From Prionace glauca (taxonomy: Eukaryota > Chordata > Chondrichthyes > Carcharhiniformes > Carcharhinidae), in contig CM075724.1 of NCBI GenBank assembly GCA_037974335.1, positions 71,542,850 to 71,606,849 of the forward strand: a stretch of 64,000 bases of DNA, in the 5' to 3' direction. This document shows positions 1 through 11,713 of this stretch, piece by piece. The notes below the pieces were generated by a model. It saw nothing but the letters and a program-made list of their open reading frames with translations, made no database searches and had not been told where the DNA came from. The position numbers and the translations under genes are program-made. How positions within the stretch are numbered: position 1 is the first letter of the stretch; every line of letters starts with the position of its first letter.

Positions 1-435
1 GAGCATTCCATACCCCCACTACCCTCTGTGTGAAAAACCTCCCTCTAATATCTGTGTTATATCTCTCCCGCCCGTGGCTCCTCGTACTGTGTGTCCCTAA
101 CATAGGAAGTAGCTTATCTCTGTTTACTCTATCTATATCCTTCATAATATTATATACCTCTATTAGATCTCCCCTCAGTCGCTGCCTTTCAAGGGAAAAC
201 AGCCCCAATTTGCTGAATCTTTCCTCATAACCCAGTCCTTCCATACCAGGCAACATCCTGGTAAACCTCCTCTGCACTCTCTCCAGATTCTCCACATCCT
301 TCCAGTAGTACGGCGACCAGAACTGGACGCAGTACTCTAAATGTGGCCTATCCAAAGTTCTATACAACTGTAACATTGGACTTCAGCTCTTATATTCTAT
401 ACCCCTTCCTATAAAGGGCTAACATACCACACGTT
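1..435 (-). mobile_element. LINE-C (CR1-like) ORF2 3' coding fragment
   Basis: The minus strand encodes the C-terminal part of a CR1-like ORF2 with several breaks. Recognisable pieces are the post-RT block read as QFW.PYYRKD, the MLPGMEGL block, and the FTQRVVG.WNA end near base 1. It matches the better copy at 56500-57060. The element runs off the left edge, so its 3' UTR is not in view. Upstream it stops near 435. Confidence 0.8.
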
Positions 436-637
436 AGTTCAGACAATCTTTGTACAAGGCTCAATTATGTGTCATAACATAGGCAACTACATGAAAATCT
501 GGAAACTAAAAGTGTTTATTATTTGCAGTAATACCCAACACAAAGTTATACGGGTGCAATTCCAATAGGTCAGTCATCTAATTTCCAGAACATCACCGCA
601 GGAATTCCGCAGGACCGTATTCGCAGATGAAGTGCTT

Positions 638-915
638 CATCAATGACCTGTCTTCCATGATATGATAAGAAATGGGGAAGTTTTCTGATGTTTGCAAACG
701 GTTCGAAATTACTTGTACTTGAGTTTGAAGCACCTAATATTTAAACGGAATAGGCCCTGGACAACATCCAAACTTGAACAGAGAAGTGCCAGCTGACGTT
801 GACAATACCAACGTGTGAAAAAATGACCGACTACACTCAGAATGAATCTAACTATTGTGAGTTGACATGTAGAGTAACTTCCATTAAGGAATCTCACACT
901 ATCAATATCCTAGAG
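638..915 (+). mobile_element. LINE-E reverse-transcriptase fragment
   Basis: An eroded piece of a second non-LTR family. It reads from an INDL(P)S-like start through a degenerate FADD box (tttctgatgtttgc), a 'ctggacaacatccaaacttg' segment and a 'ctatcaatatcctag' end. The order fits the palm and thumb of the LINE-E reverse transcriptase seen elsewhere in the window. Many substitutions and small gaps suggest an old copy. The 200 bases to its left (436-637) hold nothing I recognise. Confidence 0.5.
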
Positions 916-962
916 AGGAGTGGGGGGAGGAAGGAGGGGAGAGGGGGGAGGAAGGAGGGGAG
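915..962 (+). repeat. G-rich purine tract
   Basis: An imperfect repeat of GGGGGGAGGAAGGAGGGGAG units. It separates the LINE-E fragment from the 5' end of LINE-D, and the G runs could form a quadruplex. Confidence 0.6.
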
Positions 963-2133
963 TCCCAAAAGCTTCAGGCCCTGAATCTGCACAACAGGTT
1001 TGAGATTCTTGCTCCCAGTGTGGAGAAGAACGAGAACTCAAAGGTGGATGAGCAAACTGCCCATGGTACGGTAGTGCCGAGAGCGATCGAAGCAGAAGTA
1101 AAGAGAAATGTAGTGGTAATTGGGGATTGTGTAGTCAGGGGTTTCGACAAGGATAAAGAATCCCGAAGGTTGTGTTGCCTGCCTGGTGCTCGGGTCCAGG
1201 ATGTCTGATCTGGCCTGCAGAGGAACCTAGAGTGGGAGCGTAAGTATCCAGTTGTTGTGGTTCATGTAGGCGCCAATGACATATGCGAAATAAGAACTAA
1301 GAATCTGCAGAAGGAGTCCAAAAAGCTGGGAACCAAACTAAAAAGCAGAACCAACAAGATGGTTATATCTGGATTACTACCTGAACCACGCGCAGATTAG
1401 CACAGGGTAAATATGATTATGGTGGTCAATGCGTGGTTCAAGGACTGATGTGGCAGGAATGGGTTCGAATTTATGAGGTATTGACGCAGATGGGAGCTGT
1501 TGAGATGGGATGGAGTTCATCTGAATTATGCTGGGACCAGAGTCCTGGCAAATCGTGTATATAGGGCTGTTGATAGGGCATTAAATTAATTAGTTGGACG
1601 GGGTGGGGGGGGCGGGGGGGTGGTGAGGGGGCGGAGGAAGAGGGTGCAGGGGTTGGGGGAATTACAAAACCTAAAGTAAAAGAGAGGGTACGAGCGCAGA
1701 TTAATGTTGAGAACATTCTACTCATTAAAGGAGTAGGGGGCACGGGAGAGGTTAGTAGCGTTTCTACAAGTAGGGTCCAGATAAAGGCTGGCATAAATAT
1801 ACTTTACCTGAATGAATGAAGCGTTCAAAAGGAAGTAAATGAGCTGATTGCACAAATCAGCACAAATGGGTATGGTCTCGTGGCCATAATGGAAACCTGG
1901 TTGCAGGGTAACGGGGACTGGGAACTAAATATCCAGGGGTGTCAGACATTTAGGAAGGATAGACAGGAGGAAAAAGAAGGTGGGGCAGCTCTGTTAATAA
2001 AGGATAATGTCAGGACACGAGTAAGGCAAGATATAGGGTTCAACGAGCAAAATGTGGAATCATTGTGGGTGGAGATAAGAAATAGTAAGGGGAAAAAGTC
2101 ACCAGTGGGTGTGGTCTAAAGGCCCCCAAATAA

Positions 2134-2572
2134 TAGAACAAAGAACAAAACACATAGAACAAAAAACCGCCCGGGAAACAGGCCCATCAGCCCAACGAGC
2201 CCGCACCGCAATTTTTACATTACCAGTCCCCTCTCCCCCCATGACCCTTATCTATGTTTATGGCATTCCACATTGAGGGAAACTAATTTGGGGTCTATTT
2301 ATTACCTCCAATCAGCCTAATAGCACATCTTTGGTGTGTGGGAGGAAACCGGAGCACCCGGAGAAAACCCACGCAAGCACAGGGAGAATGTGCAAACTCC
2401 CACGGACACTGGCCCAGATCCATGTGTCTGCACAGCAAACAGTGATAGTCACTGAGCTGTCGTGTTGCCCAGAATCTGGTGCAGTTTAAGCGCACACTAA
2501 CGACATGAAGTACGAGGCTATTCTCAAACATCGAAGAGCAGCCCTATTATGACTCATTGCGTGTATGCCCCT
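2134..2572 (-). mobile_element. LINE-C 3' UTR insertion (SINE-sized)
   Basis: A 5'-truncated insertion splits the LINE-D endonuclease between the RPPN motif and the following DNFEVG segment. On the minus strand it starts with ATGAGGGGCATACACGC, passes a core with TTCTCCGGGTGCTCCGGTTTCCTCCC, and ends in GGGCTGATGGGCCTGTTTCCCGG plus TTCTTTG units. The same sequence follows LINE-C coding regions at 32760, 44215 and 57140, so it is a LINE-C 3' end and not a separate SINE. Confidence 0.75.
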
Positions 2573-4483
2573 CATTGGACAATTTTGAAGTGGGGCAGGC
2601 TGTAAACAAGCAAGTAATTGATGTGTGCAAAAACAGGACAGCGATAATTATGGGGGATTTTAATCTGCGTATTGAGTGGTTAACTCAAGTCGGATGCAAT
2701 GCGCTTCGAATGCTGTCGGGATAGTTTCCTTGAACAGTATGTTACAGAACGTACGAGGGAGCGAGTTTCTTTGATCTGGTACTGTGTAACGAGGCAGGTG
2801 GAATTAGGGATCTTCTTGTGAGAGATCCTGTTGGGACACGTGATCACAATATGGTTGAGTTTCTGATGCAGATGGAGGGTGAGAAAGTACAGTCCCAAAC
2901 CAGTGTCCGCAGCTTGAACAGAAGGAAGTATGATAAGGTGAGGGCAGAATTGGCTAATGTAGATTGAGGGCGCAGATTGGTTGGTAGGACAGCTGAGGAA
3001 CAGTGGAGAATTTTTAAGGAGATCTTTTTCGGTACTCAGCAGAAATATATTCTAATGGTAAAGAAGGACTGTAAGAAAAGGGATAACCAGCCATGGAATT
3101 CGAAGGAAATAAAGAGTCTTAAAGTAAAAACCAATGCGTGCAGAGCGGCTAAAAATAGTAGGGAATTAGATGATTGGGAAAGATTTAGAAAACAACAAAG
3201 AATGACTAAGAAAGCGATAAAGAAAGGAAAGATAGAGTATGAAGCTAAAATAACTCGAAATATATAAAAGATAGTCGAAGTTTTTACAAATATATAAAGA
3301 AGAAGAGACTGGCGAGAGTGAATGTTGGACCCTTGGAGGACGAGAGTGGGGATTTAACGGTGGGTATTGAGGAAATGGCTGAGACTTTGAATACGTTTTT
3401 TGTGTAGATCTTCGTGGAGGAGGACACAAATAGCTTACCAAATATTGAAGATAGCGTGTTGGTAGGGGGTGAGGTCCTCCATACAATTACTGTTACTAGA
3501 GAGGTAGTGTATGGTAGACTAATGTAACTGAAGTTATACAAATCCCAGGGACTGGATAGAATGCTTCTCAGAGTTCTGAAAGAAATGGCAGAAGTAATAG
3601 CAGATGCCTTAGTAATTATTAATCAAAATTCGCTGGACTCTGGAGAAGTGCCGGTGGATTGCAATTCAGCTAATGTTACGCCGCTGTTTAAAGAAGGTGG
3701 CAGACAAAAGGCAGGGAACTATTGGCTGGTTAGCTTAACATCCGTAATTGGAAAAATGCTAGAATCCACCATCAACAAAGAAATAGCAAGACTCCTGGAA
3801 AAGAACAGTTTGACCAAGCAGACGCAGCATGGATTCGTGAAGGGGAAGTCATGTTTAACAAACATACTGGACTTTTATGAAGATGTGACTCGTGCGGTAG
3901 ACAGAGGGCGACCAGTGGATGTGGGGTTTTTAGATTTCCAGAAGGCATTTGGTAAGGAGCCTCACAAAAGTTTGCTGCAGAAGGCGAGCATACACAGAGT
4001 TGGGGGTAAAGTGTTAGCGTGGATTGAGGATTGGTTATCTGACAGGAAGCAGAGGGTTTGAATCAATGGATGCTTTTCTGGTTGGCAGTTGGTGACCAGT
4101 GGAGTGCCGCAGGGATCAGTGCTGGGGCCTCAACTGTTTACCATATACATAGATGATCTGGAGGAGGGGGCTGATTGTAGGTTATCAAAATTTGCCGATG
4201 ACACGAAGATGAGGGGAAAAGCGAATTACGTGGAGGATGCAGAAAGTCTGCAGAGAGATCTGGATAGGTTGAGTGAGTGGGCGAAGACCTAGCAGATGGA
4301 GTATAACGTTAGTAAATGTGAGGTTATCCACTTTGCTAGAAACAATAGTCGGAGGGAATATCATTTAAAGGGTGAAAAGCTGCAGCGTGCTACTGTGCAG
4401 AGGAACCTTGGGGTCCTTGTGCACGAATCACAAAAACTCAGTCTGCATGTGCAGTAGGTGATCAAGAAGGCGAATGGAATGTT

Positions 4484-4537
4484 AGAACATAGAACATAGA
4501 ACATTACAGCGCAGAACAGGCCCTTCGGCCCACGATG
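4484..4537 (-). mobile_element. Micro-insertion of LINE-A 3' tail
   Basis: About 54 bases of LINE-A 3' end (tail units, then the GGCCGAAGGGCCTGTTCTGCG complement) sit inside the LINE-D post-RT coding region. The flanks GTT and GTTG look like a 3-4 base target duplication. Removing it restores the reading [13 protein letters not shown] found in other copies. Confidence 0.75.
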
Positions 4538-5202
4538 TTGCCTTTATCGTGAGGGGGATAGAATATAAAAGCAGAGGCCTTGCTGAAACTGTAGAAGGCA
4601 CCGGTGAGACTGCAAATGGAGTATTGTATGCAGTTTTGATCCGCTTATTTGCGAAAGGATATATTGGCCTTGGAGGGAGCACAGAGAAGTTTTACCAGGC
4701 TGATAGCGGAGATGAAGGGGTTAGCTTATGAGGAGAGATTAATTAGACTTGGCCTATACTCGTTAGAGTTTAGAAAGCTGAGGGGGGATCTTGTAGAGAC
4801 TTACAAGATAATGAAGAGGCTAGATATGGTAGAGGTAGAGAGATTCTTTCCGCTTAGAAAGGAAAACAGAACTAGAAGGCACAGCCTCAAAATAAAGGCG
4901 GGGTGGGTTGGGGGGGAGCAGTTTCAAACGGAGTTGAGGAGGAACTTCATCACTCAAAGAGTGGTGAATCTCTGGAATTCTTTGCCCATTGAAGTGGTGG
5001 AGGCTACCTCGTTGAATTTGTTTAAGTCACCTTTAGATAGATTTCTGATAGACAAGGGAATTAAGTGTTATGCGGAGGAAGCGGGAAAGTGGAATTGATC
5101 CACTTCAGATCAGCCATGATCTTATTGAATGGTGGGGCATGATCGAAGGGCTAGAAGGCCTACTCCTGCTCCTATTTCTTATGTTCTTATATTCTTATGT
5201 AA

Positions 5203-5640
5203 CTCTCAACTGCCTGTGGGCAACTAGGATGGACAATAAATGCGGGCCAGCACAGGTTGCTTTCTCTGCTCACCCCAGTCCAACGCCGGCATCTCCACAT
5301 CACAGCCAGCGAAGCCCATATCTAATGAATAAATAGGAACTGCGACCTGTACCACCTAGAAGGACAAGGGTAGCCGATACTTGGAACACCACTACATGGT
5401 TTTTCCTGCAAAGTCATTTCCCGACCTGGACACATATCACCATTCCTTCACAGTCACCTGTGTCCAAATCCAGGAATTAATCTCCGAACAGCACTGAAGA
5501 TGTGCACACATCTGAGAATGCAACGGTTAGAGAAGGCAACTTATTACCACTTTTTCAAAGGCAAATAGTGAAGGATAATAAATGCTAGCCTAACGTGCCA
5601 CGCCTGAATCCCGTAAATCATTTTTTTAAGCCGCAAGATC
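5203..5640 (+). mobile_element. LINE-E 3' tails, left edge of duplicated block A
   Basis: Two LINE-E 3' ends. The first (5215-5335) reads GGGCAACTAGGATGGACAATAAATGC and is interrupted at 5253-5300 by the end of a SINE-H unit (GTCCAACGCCGGCATCTCCA). The second (5338-5640) begins TGCGACCTGTACCACCTAGA and ends with a degenerate AATAAATGCTAGCC. The block reappears inverted at 41280-41725, so it belongs to the segment shared by copies A and B. Confidence 0.65.
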
Positions 5641-6348
5641 AACAGTGGGAGAGATCGCCAGCAGCATGTTTCAAGCAAAGGCTGCAATGCGGTATCAGCA
5701 ACGATATCAACCAATTAGAATTAGTTATCTTTTGGATAAAAATTAAAATCAATTTTTGCCAAGGAAAGAACACATGCTGTGTAAAGTTTTTGTTCTGAGG
5801 ACAGCGTAAATTATGTCGGACTGAGGTACAATTGTATCATTTCTATCTTTTAGATGTCAGAAAGGCCAATCAATTTCACTGCGTCCCATCTGAAGTGTTG
5901 TTTTCAGTTCGGAACCCTGAAAAAAGGACATGCCGATAAACAGCACCAAGGCCACAGCCTTGGTGCTGACTGACGCATTGGCCCCAAGAAATTGAACTGA
6001 AGATGCTGAAAATAGAACCGGACAGTGTTGGCCGCACAATGGTACTTGTAAACATTAGGTCACATCTTTAATTAGATAAAGTCTGCACTAATACGGAAAC
6101 TTTCATGTGATACAGAAATGTTCCATATTCTCTCGTAAAACATGGGTACGTGTGGTTTCAACTAACACGGTGTGATGTCAGCTCTGACGTTAAGGCAAAA
6201 CAAGTACATTGATGTTGCAACTTCTGTTATCCTCCGCTGCTTGATATGACAACACATCTAGCGTGTGGTTCTCTTCAAATCTCTCCATTTCTCGCACCCG
6301 TCAGTGTTCTTGCTGACTTTCAGAACAGATTCATCGGCTTTGCGCAGA
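5641..6348 (+). other. Upstream flank of receptor copy A (no gene seen)
   Basis: Unique sequence homologous to the 5' flank of gene B (40536-41280, inverted). It probably held the promoter. No TATA box or clear first exon can be named. A short imperfect hairpin around AACAGCACCAAGGCC (5930-5967) is the ancestral form of the long perfect palindrome in B. No open frame here has recognisable content. Confidence 0.4.
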
Positions 6349-6373
6349 ATGCCTGCATTCCGTCTGCTGCATT

Positions 6374-6647
6374 AACATAAGAACATAAGAAATAGGAGCA
6401 GGAGTAGGCCATCCAGCCCTTCGAGCCTGCCCCGCCATTCAAAAAGATCATGGCTGATCTGTCGTGTCTCAGTTCCACATTCCCGCCCTCTCCCCATAAC
6501 CCTTAATCCCCTCGCTTATCAAAAGCCCATCAACCCGCGTCTTAAAAATATTTAGCGAGGCAGCCTCCACCACCTCAACGGGCAGAGAATTCCAGAGATT
6601 AATTACCCTTTGAGTGAAAAAGTTCCTCTTCAACTCCGTTCTAAAAC
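6374..6647 (-). mobile_element. LINE-D 3' end inserted in the copy A leader exon
   Basis: Starts with (TTCTTAT)n on the minus strand and continues into the LINE-D stretch encoding FFTQRV.NLWNSLPVEVVEAASL. It splits the signal-peptide codons between CTGCATTA and CTCTTGGC. Copy B has the uninterrupted CTGCATTACCTTTTGGC, which gives an empty-site comparison. Confidence 0.9.
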
Positions 6648-7038
6648 CTCTTGGCGCTGGGCATTAGTAACACAGGTGTATTTTTTTTATCATGGTTTGA
6701 TAAAATAGCGAAGGCAACATAGTATATTGTTTATTATCTTTTTTATTCATTATATTTGAAAGCATGGTGACCATTACCTCTGCCCATAATAATGTTGGTG
6801 TTGATTTCTGACAGCAACGCTCAAGGCCGCTCTCTCGGTGGTTCAGATGCCCAAACGTGAGACTCGGATAAAAGGTGCAAACATTACCATGAATTGCTCT
6901 GTGCCGCTCTTCGTTCACAATTCAATAATGCTTGCTTCTTGGTGGAAAAGCGGCCAAGACATGATGTTGGATCCGGCTACCGAGAAAAGCAAAATGAACC
7001 TGATTCACGGTCAAGGATTTTCCGAATTGCACCTTCTG

Positions 7039-7386
7039 TATCGAACATAGAACATAGAACACTACACCACAAACAGGCCCTTCGGCCCACGAGTTGCGCC
7101 GATCACATCAACACCAACCAACCTACAGACCTATTTATAACCCTCAATCTCATAAAACCCCATATACTCATCCAGAAGTCTTTTAAGAGACCCCAGCGAG
7201 TTCGCCTTCACCACCACTGACGGCAGCCGATTCCATTCACTCACCACCCTCTGAGTGAAAAACTTACCCCTAACATCACTTCTGTACTTTCCTCTCCGCA
7301 CCTTAAATCTGTGTCCTCTCGTAGCGACCATTTCAACCCGGGGAAATAGCCTCTGAAAATCCACCCTATCCATTCCTCTCAACAAT
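7039..7386 (-). mobile_element. LINE-B 3' end inserted in the copy A V exon
   Basis: A 5'-truncated LINE-B tail of about 348 bases encoding LRGMDRVDFQRLFPRVEM through FTQRVVSEWNRLPS and DEYMGFYEI, then the 3' UTR and TTCTATG units. It separates SELHLL from the following V-domain segment. Copy B has the intact exon at 40024-40338. Confidence 0.9.
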
Positions 7387-8848
7387 GTGAGTTTCCAGGA
7401 CTCTGGTTTCTATTATTGCAGCGTTAAATGTGGATCGGTGTCCAGTGGTAGTGGGACTGAGCTTATTGTACACGGCGAGTGATAATGAGGGAGAAACGGG
7501 CTGGCGTAAAATTCTGCAGGTGAATATCAGAAAAATAACTGAACAATCTGACGGGAACTTTCGCTCAGGTCTGATTTTTCACTGCAAAGACTTTACAGTC
7601 TTTGCAGTGAATGTTGCGTGTCCCCGCGCGACGAACAGCAACACTTACCCAACAGTGAAAATTAGATTGTCAATGATTTTTGTATTCTCCCTTTTCTCCT
7701 TTTCGCACTCCCATAATACCGTAGAATCACTACAGTTCACAGGAATCCGGATGTGGAGAGTTTTATTATCTGTCATTTGCCTCAATTAATTCACGTTAAC
7801 ACAAGCACCATTATTTTCTTACTCATATTCTACATTCCCCTTTGGTCACGGGACGGTTTTCTTCAATGGCTGCAGTCGATGTTTTGAAATGGGAGTTTCA
7901 GGTTTTTGATCCAGTGACAAGGAACAAACGGTGATATATGACCAGGTCAGGATGCTGTTTATCTTGATAAAAAAACTGCTCGTCCCATGTGGCTGACGCC
8001 CTTGAAGTGTTTTGTCACACAGCCTTCTTGGAGAGTGATGCATCTTGTAGGCAGCACACACTGCGGTGCGACGAAAGTGAAGGTAATGGTTGTTTTTCAG
8101 TCATGGATGCCTTTAGGTGCCTTTTTCGGGATTTGGCGCGCGCGCGTTCTACAGCTATTCTCATCCAGACAAATGGAGATTATTTCAGCAGAATCCTGCC
8201 TTTGCCGATGCGGGGATACATTATGTATCAATAGTTTCATCATTTGTTGCAGAATATCCAGTGTCGAACCTGCTCTGGTACATCAACAGTAATAAAATGT
8301 TGTTAAACATAGGAAGTGTCAAGCTATCTGCTTTAATTTGTTTCTAAACATGTAGAAAATAAGGAAGAACTGAAGTCTCCAAATATATTACTATTGTCAA
8401 CATTTAATTCACTCCTTTAACACAGACCTGACGACAGCACCAGCACACAGAAATGAGTTGCCCGGTGAATCTAATCTAGTTTAGCAAAGAGATTTTCATC
8501 ACTGTCAGGAAGTATACAGAGTGGAAAGGGGTAAGTGGCGGCAGGAGATGGCGGGACATGCCGAGGGAGAGCGATATCAATATAAACAGTAATTAGTATT
8601 GCATGATACTATTCATAATCAATGTAATGAAGTAATGACCAGGTTTGCTAACAACATGTTTTAATAATGCTGATGGAAGTCAGCTTATGAAGAACCAATT
8701 ATTTGCTTATATTACCCATTATATTTTAGGGTTACATTTTATTTCAAATACAAATACGTGGCATTGTTTTTTAATAGATTACACTCAAAGCTGAGGCGGT
8801 GCATGCAATCTTCTAGCGCTAAAAGGTTAGAATTAGATTAGATGTAAT

Positions 8849-9845
8849 AGAACATGGAACATAGAACATTACAGCGCAGAACAGGCCCTTCGGCCCACGA
8901 TGTTGCGCCGAACAGTTACAAAACAATGACCCACTAGCCTAAACCAATCCCTTTTCGTCCATAAACCTATCCACAGATCTCTTAAACGCCCCCAAACTAG
9001 GTGCATTTACAACTGCAGCTGGCAGGGCATTCCAGTCCCTCACCACCCTCTGGGTAAAGAACCTACCCCTGACATCAGTCCTATAACTAACCCCCTTTAA
9101 TTTAAAATCGTGCCCCCTCGTGCTAGCTTTCTCCATCCTAGGAAAAAGGCTATCACTATCTACCCTGTCTAAACCTCTAATCATCTTATATGTTTCAATG
9201 AGATCCCCTCTTAGCCGCCTTCTTTCCAGCGAAAAGAACCCCAAATCTCTCAGTCTCTCCTCATAGGATCTCCCCTCCATACCAGGCAACATCCTGGTAA
9301 ACCTCCTCTGCACCCTCTCCAAAGCCTCTACATCCTTCCTGTAATGTGGGGACCAGAACTGCACACAAAACTCCAAGTGTGGCCGCACCAGAGTTGTGTA
9401 CATTTGCATCATGACGGTGCGACTCCTAAATTCAATCCCCCTACCAATAAACGCCAAGACACCGTATCCCTTCTTAACAACCTTATCTACTTGATTCCCA
9501 ACTTTCAGGGATCTATGTACATATACACCTAGATCCCTCTGCTCCTCCACACTATTCAAAGTCCTCCCGTTAGCCCTATACTGAACACATCTGTTATTCC
9601 TACCGAAATGAATTACCTCACACTTCTCCACATTAAACTCCATCCGCCACCTCGCAGCCCAGCTCTGCAACCTTTCTGAGTCACCCTGCAAACTATGACA
9701 CCCTTCCTCACACCTCCGACTTTGGTGTCATCAGCAAACGTACTAATCCACCCAACTATACCCTCATCCAGATCATTAATAAAAATTACAAACAGCAGTG
9801 GCCCCAAAATAGATCCCTGAGGCACACCACTCGTAACCGAGTAAA
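8849..9845 (-). mobile_element. LINE-A 3' half in the copy A intron
   Basis: 5'-truncated copy encoding, on the minus strand, [24 protein letters not shown], then [10 protein letters not shown], the [13 protein letters not shown]-type thumb and the [14 protein letters not shown]-terminus, to the tail at 8849. One frame change follows the FADD box. B carries an uninterrupted GATGTAATGTAAAGG at the matching place, so this insertion followed the duplication. Confidence 0.9.
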
Positions 9846-11395
9846 GTAAAGTCAATAGATTTAATTTACAGCGATATCGATTAGTTTTATTTTTAGATCA
9901 ATTGATGAATTAAGTTTTAGATTTTAACAGCTAGGAAATGGATTTTTGTAATACTGGATGGGAATTTTACCTGTTTCAACTCAGTCTGAGACTCCAAGAG
10001 GATTGAAGTGAAGAAACAGAAATACTTCCCATAGAGTCCGGTGCCAGACAGCAGGACATGCTTCAAGTAGAAGATGAACGAATGGAGGATAAATTACTAT
10101 GAAAATGTCATGGATAAAATCTACTCTTACAACGGTTTTCAATCGTATTCAGACAACTTGCCAATGAAATGCACACGGAGGAGCCAATTAATGTGTTCGT
10201 TTGATCGAAAAGTGAATGGGTTTCTGTGTGGGCAGACGAGAAGTTAATGCAGGATCAGATACGGGACCAAAGTCATCTGTTTGGATAAATGCATGGATGA
10301 AACTTAAACTCAGAGGTCAAATAGCCATTGCACAGCAGGTAACAGTTTTGGGTTTATAGTTTCAATGGGTACCAGGGTCGAGCGCAGTGGGCTGTGGCCA
10401 TTTGAAAGGAACTAAATGACTGAGAATGATTCAGACTGTAAATGGAGTTCGTGGAGTGCGGAGTGGAATTTCCAAGGTTGGCACATGATGGAGATATGTT
10501 AATAAGTGCCCCAGAAATTCTACTTTCAATCTGGAGCCTAGCCAACCAGATGAAGATTGGAATGGTAATTTTATCCATTATTCAAAGTGAAGAGAAAATA
10601 AGCGGATTGTGCAGTCTTCAATCACACGGTGTTCAGCCTGCGGGAAGAAAGAACCATGGATGATCTCGGTTGGCGGTGGCGGACTCTCAGAGTTGCGCTG
10701 GACAAGTTTCATTTAATATGTTCAAGCGTTATGGTATGTCTCTCGCTGGAATTAGAACTTTTGGATGCAGAAAGTGGATGGGTGGGTGTTTTATTGAGAA
10801 TTGATCTCCTGGCTACAATAGAGGAAGTAATTTTCTCCCCTATCGAGCGAACTCTCAATGTGAACAATAGAGAAAGATTGATATGTTGCCCCGTGTCAGG
10901 AATAAATGAATCCTGCGAGAAAATGAGCACGAGTCATTCAACAGACCACAGTTGTGAGCATGCTTAAATTTCGGGGGCCGTAATAATGACAAGAACGGGA
11001 TAGAAAATCTACTTACTTAGTGACATTAGGCCTGTAATTTGGAGATCAAAGCCAACGAAAGAGATCATTCGTGCAAGGCTTTGAACACGGGTTTGAACGC
11101 GTTTTGACTGCTGGGAAAGTCTCAACAAGGCAACGTCATCTAAAAACACAAACAGAGGGGATGGTAGTCGTTGGTGTTGGATTGAAGCCAAGAATGGATT
11201 AGCATATTGACCACTAAGGAACATCAAGGACAGGGAGACGGAGTGAATCAGTTTAACATTGCGGGAATTAATAAAGAATGCGAGAGCGCAAAGAAGTGAC
11301 TGCTGCAGAACTCATGGACTGTGGCCGGAAACCTAACCATCTTTTCCATGGAAAGTAAAGATAGGGAAACGATGTACAAAGAGAACCCTGCCAGT

Positions 11396-11490
11396 CAGAT
11401 GAAGCGACAATATTTCCAAAAAGCTCATCACAGGTAAGACACTAACAAAAATTCGGACGCTGTCAGCGACAGTTTTACCAGGAAAAAAGT
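11396..11490 (+). repeat. Direct repeat, left copy, flanking LINE-C
   Basis: About 95 bases beginning CAGATGAAGCGACAATATTT and including CATCACAGGTAAGACAC. A second copy lies at about 13325-13420 on the other side of the LINE-C remnant. Copy B has only one. Confidence 0.7.
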
Positions 11491-11518
11491 CTCACAAATC
11501 TCTTAGCTGGGAGGTTAG

Positions 11519-11681
11519 CTGGAGTGTTTCGGCAGGGTTTAAACTAATATGGGGGAGGCGAGGGTGGGGGGGGGCGGTGGGGGGAGATGGAGATGAGACC
11601 GATAGCTCAGTAGGCACTGGGATTGGGAGCGAGTTGGGTGACAGGGTAGGTCTGGTTGAGAGGAAAATCATCCCGGGGGGG

Positions 11682-11713
<32 letters not shown>

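Larger units (their letters stand above)
963..5200 (+). mobile_element. LINE-D, nearly full-length CR1-like retrotransposon (defective)
   Basis: ORF1 remnant at about 980-1587 has an SGNH-hydrolase-like esterase (VVVIGDCVVRG, CCLPGARVQDV, VVVVHVGANDI, DGVHLN) but lacks the N-terminal finger. ORF2 follows with endonuclease (AIMETWLQ, ESLWVEIRNS, GDFNL), linker, and reverse transcriptase at about 3540-5095 ([50 protein letters not shown]). It ends in CCTACTCCTGCTCC plus (TTCTTAT)n at about 5165-5200. Scattered stops and frame changes, for example in the esterase and before RT, make it inactive. It carries a LINE-C tail (2134-2572) and a LINE-A tail (4484-4537). The 5' end is truncated. Confidence 0.85.
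6349..7474 (+). pseudogene. Receptor copy A: leader and V exons, each split by a LINE tail
   Basis: Broken paralogue of gene B. The leader exon (6349-6675) reads MPAFRLLH, is interrupted at 6374-6647, then resumes LLALGISNT before a GTGTAT donor. The V exon begins after TTTCTGACAG at 6815 and keeps the first cysteine (MNCS) and ASWW. It is interrupted at about 7039-7386 and resumes [10 protein letters not shown] and GSGTELIVH to 7474. Apart from the two insertions the exon pieces have no stop codon, so the insertions may have been the first disabling hits. The donor after the V exon is GC (CACG|GCGAGT) where B has GT. No C1, transmembrane or tail exon for A was found; C1 appears deleted near 13730. 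Best read as a recently dead gene. Confidence 0.85.
7475..11518 (+). other. Downstream intron of copy A (no exon seen)
   Basis: Sequence following the V exon. It is homologous base for base, with moderate divergence, to 36976-40023 (inverted, copy B) and to 60737-64000 (direct, copy C). Short open frames here recur between copies only as far as the DNA is similar. None shows an Ig, transmembrane or other known motif. It is interrupted by LINE-A at 8849-9845 and ends where LINE-C begins. A CAG|GTAAGAC donor-like site at about 11435 follows no coding frame I can support. Confidence 0.6.

Noticed and set aside
2295-2531. Minus-strand open frame in the SINE-like insertion, also at 32447 and 57114
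   Set aside because: It is a shadow frame in the LINE-C 3' UTR, not a protein.
7846-8347. Open frames in the copy A intron that recur in copies B and C
   Set aside because: Three overlapping frames are equally conserved and none has a domain or splice context. Similarity follows from the DNA duplication.
10354-11227. Several open frames of 70-110 codons on both strands
   Set aside because: Low-complexity composition, no motif, no splice signals in phase. They lie in a duplicated intron.
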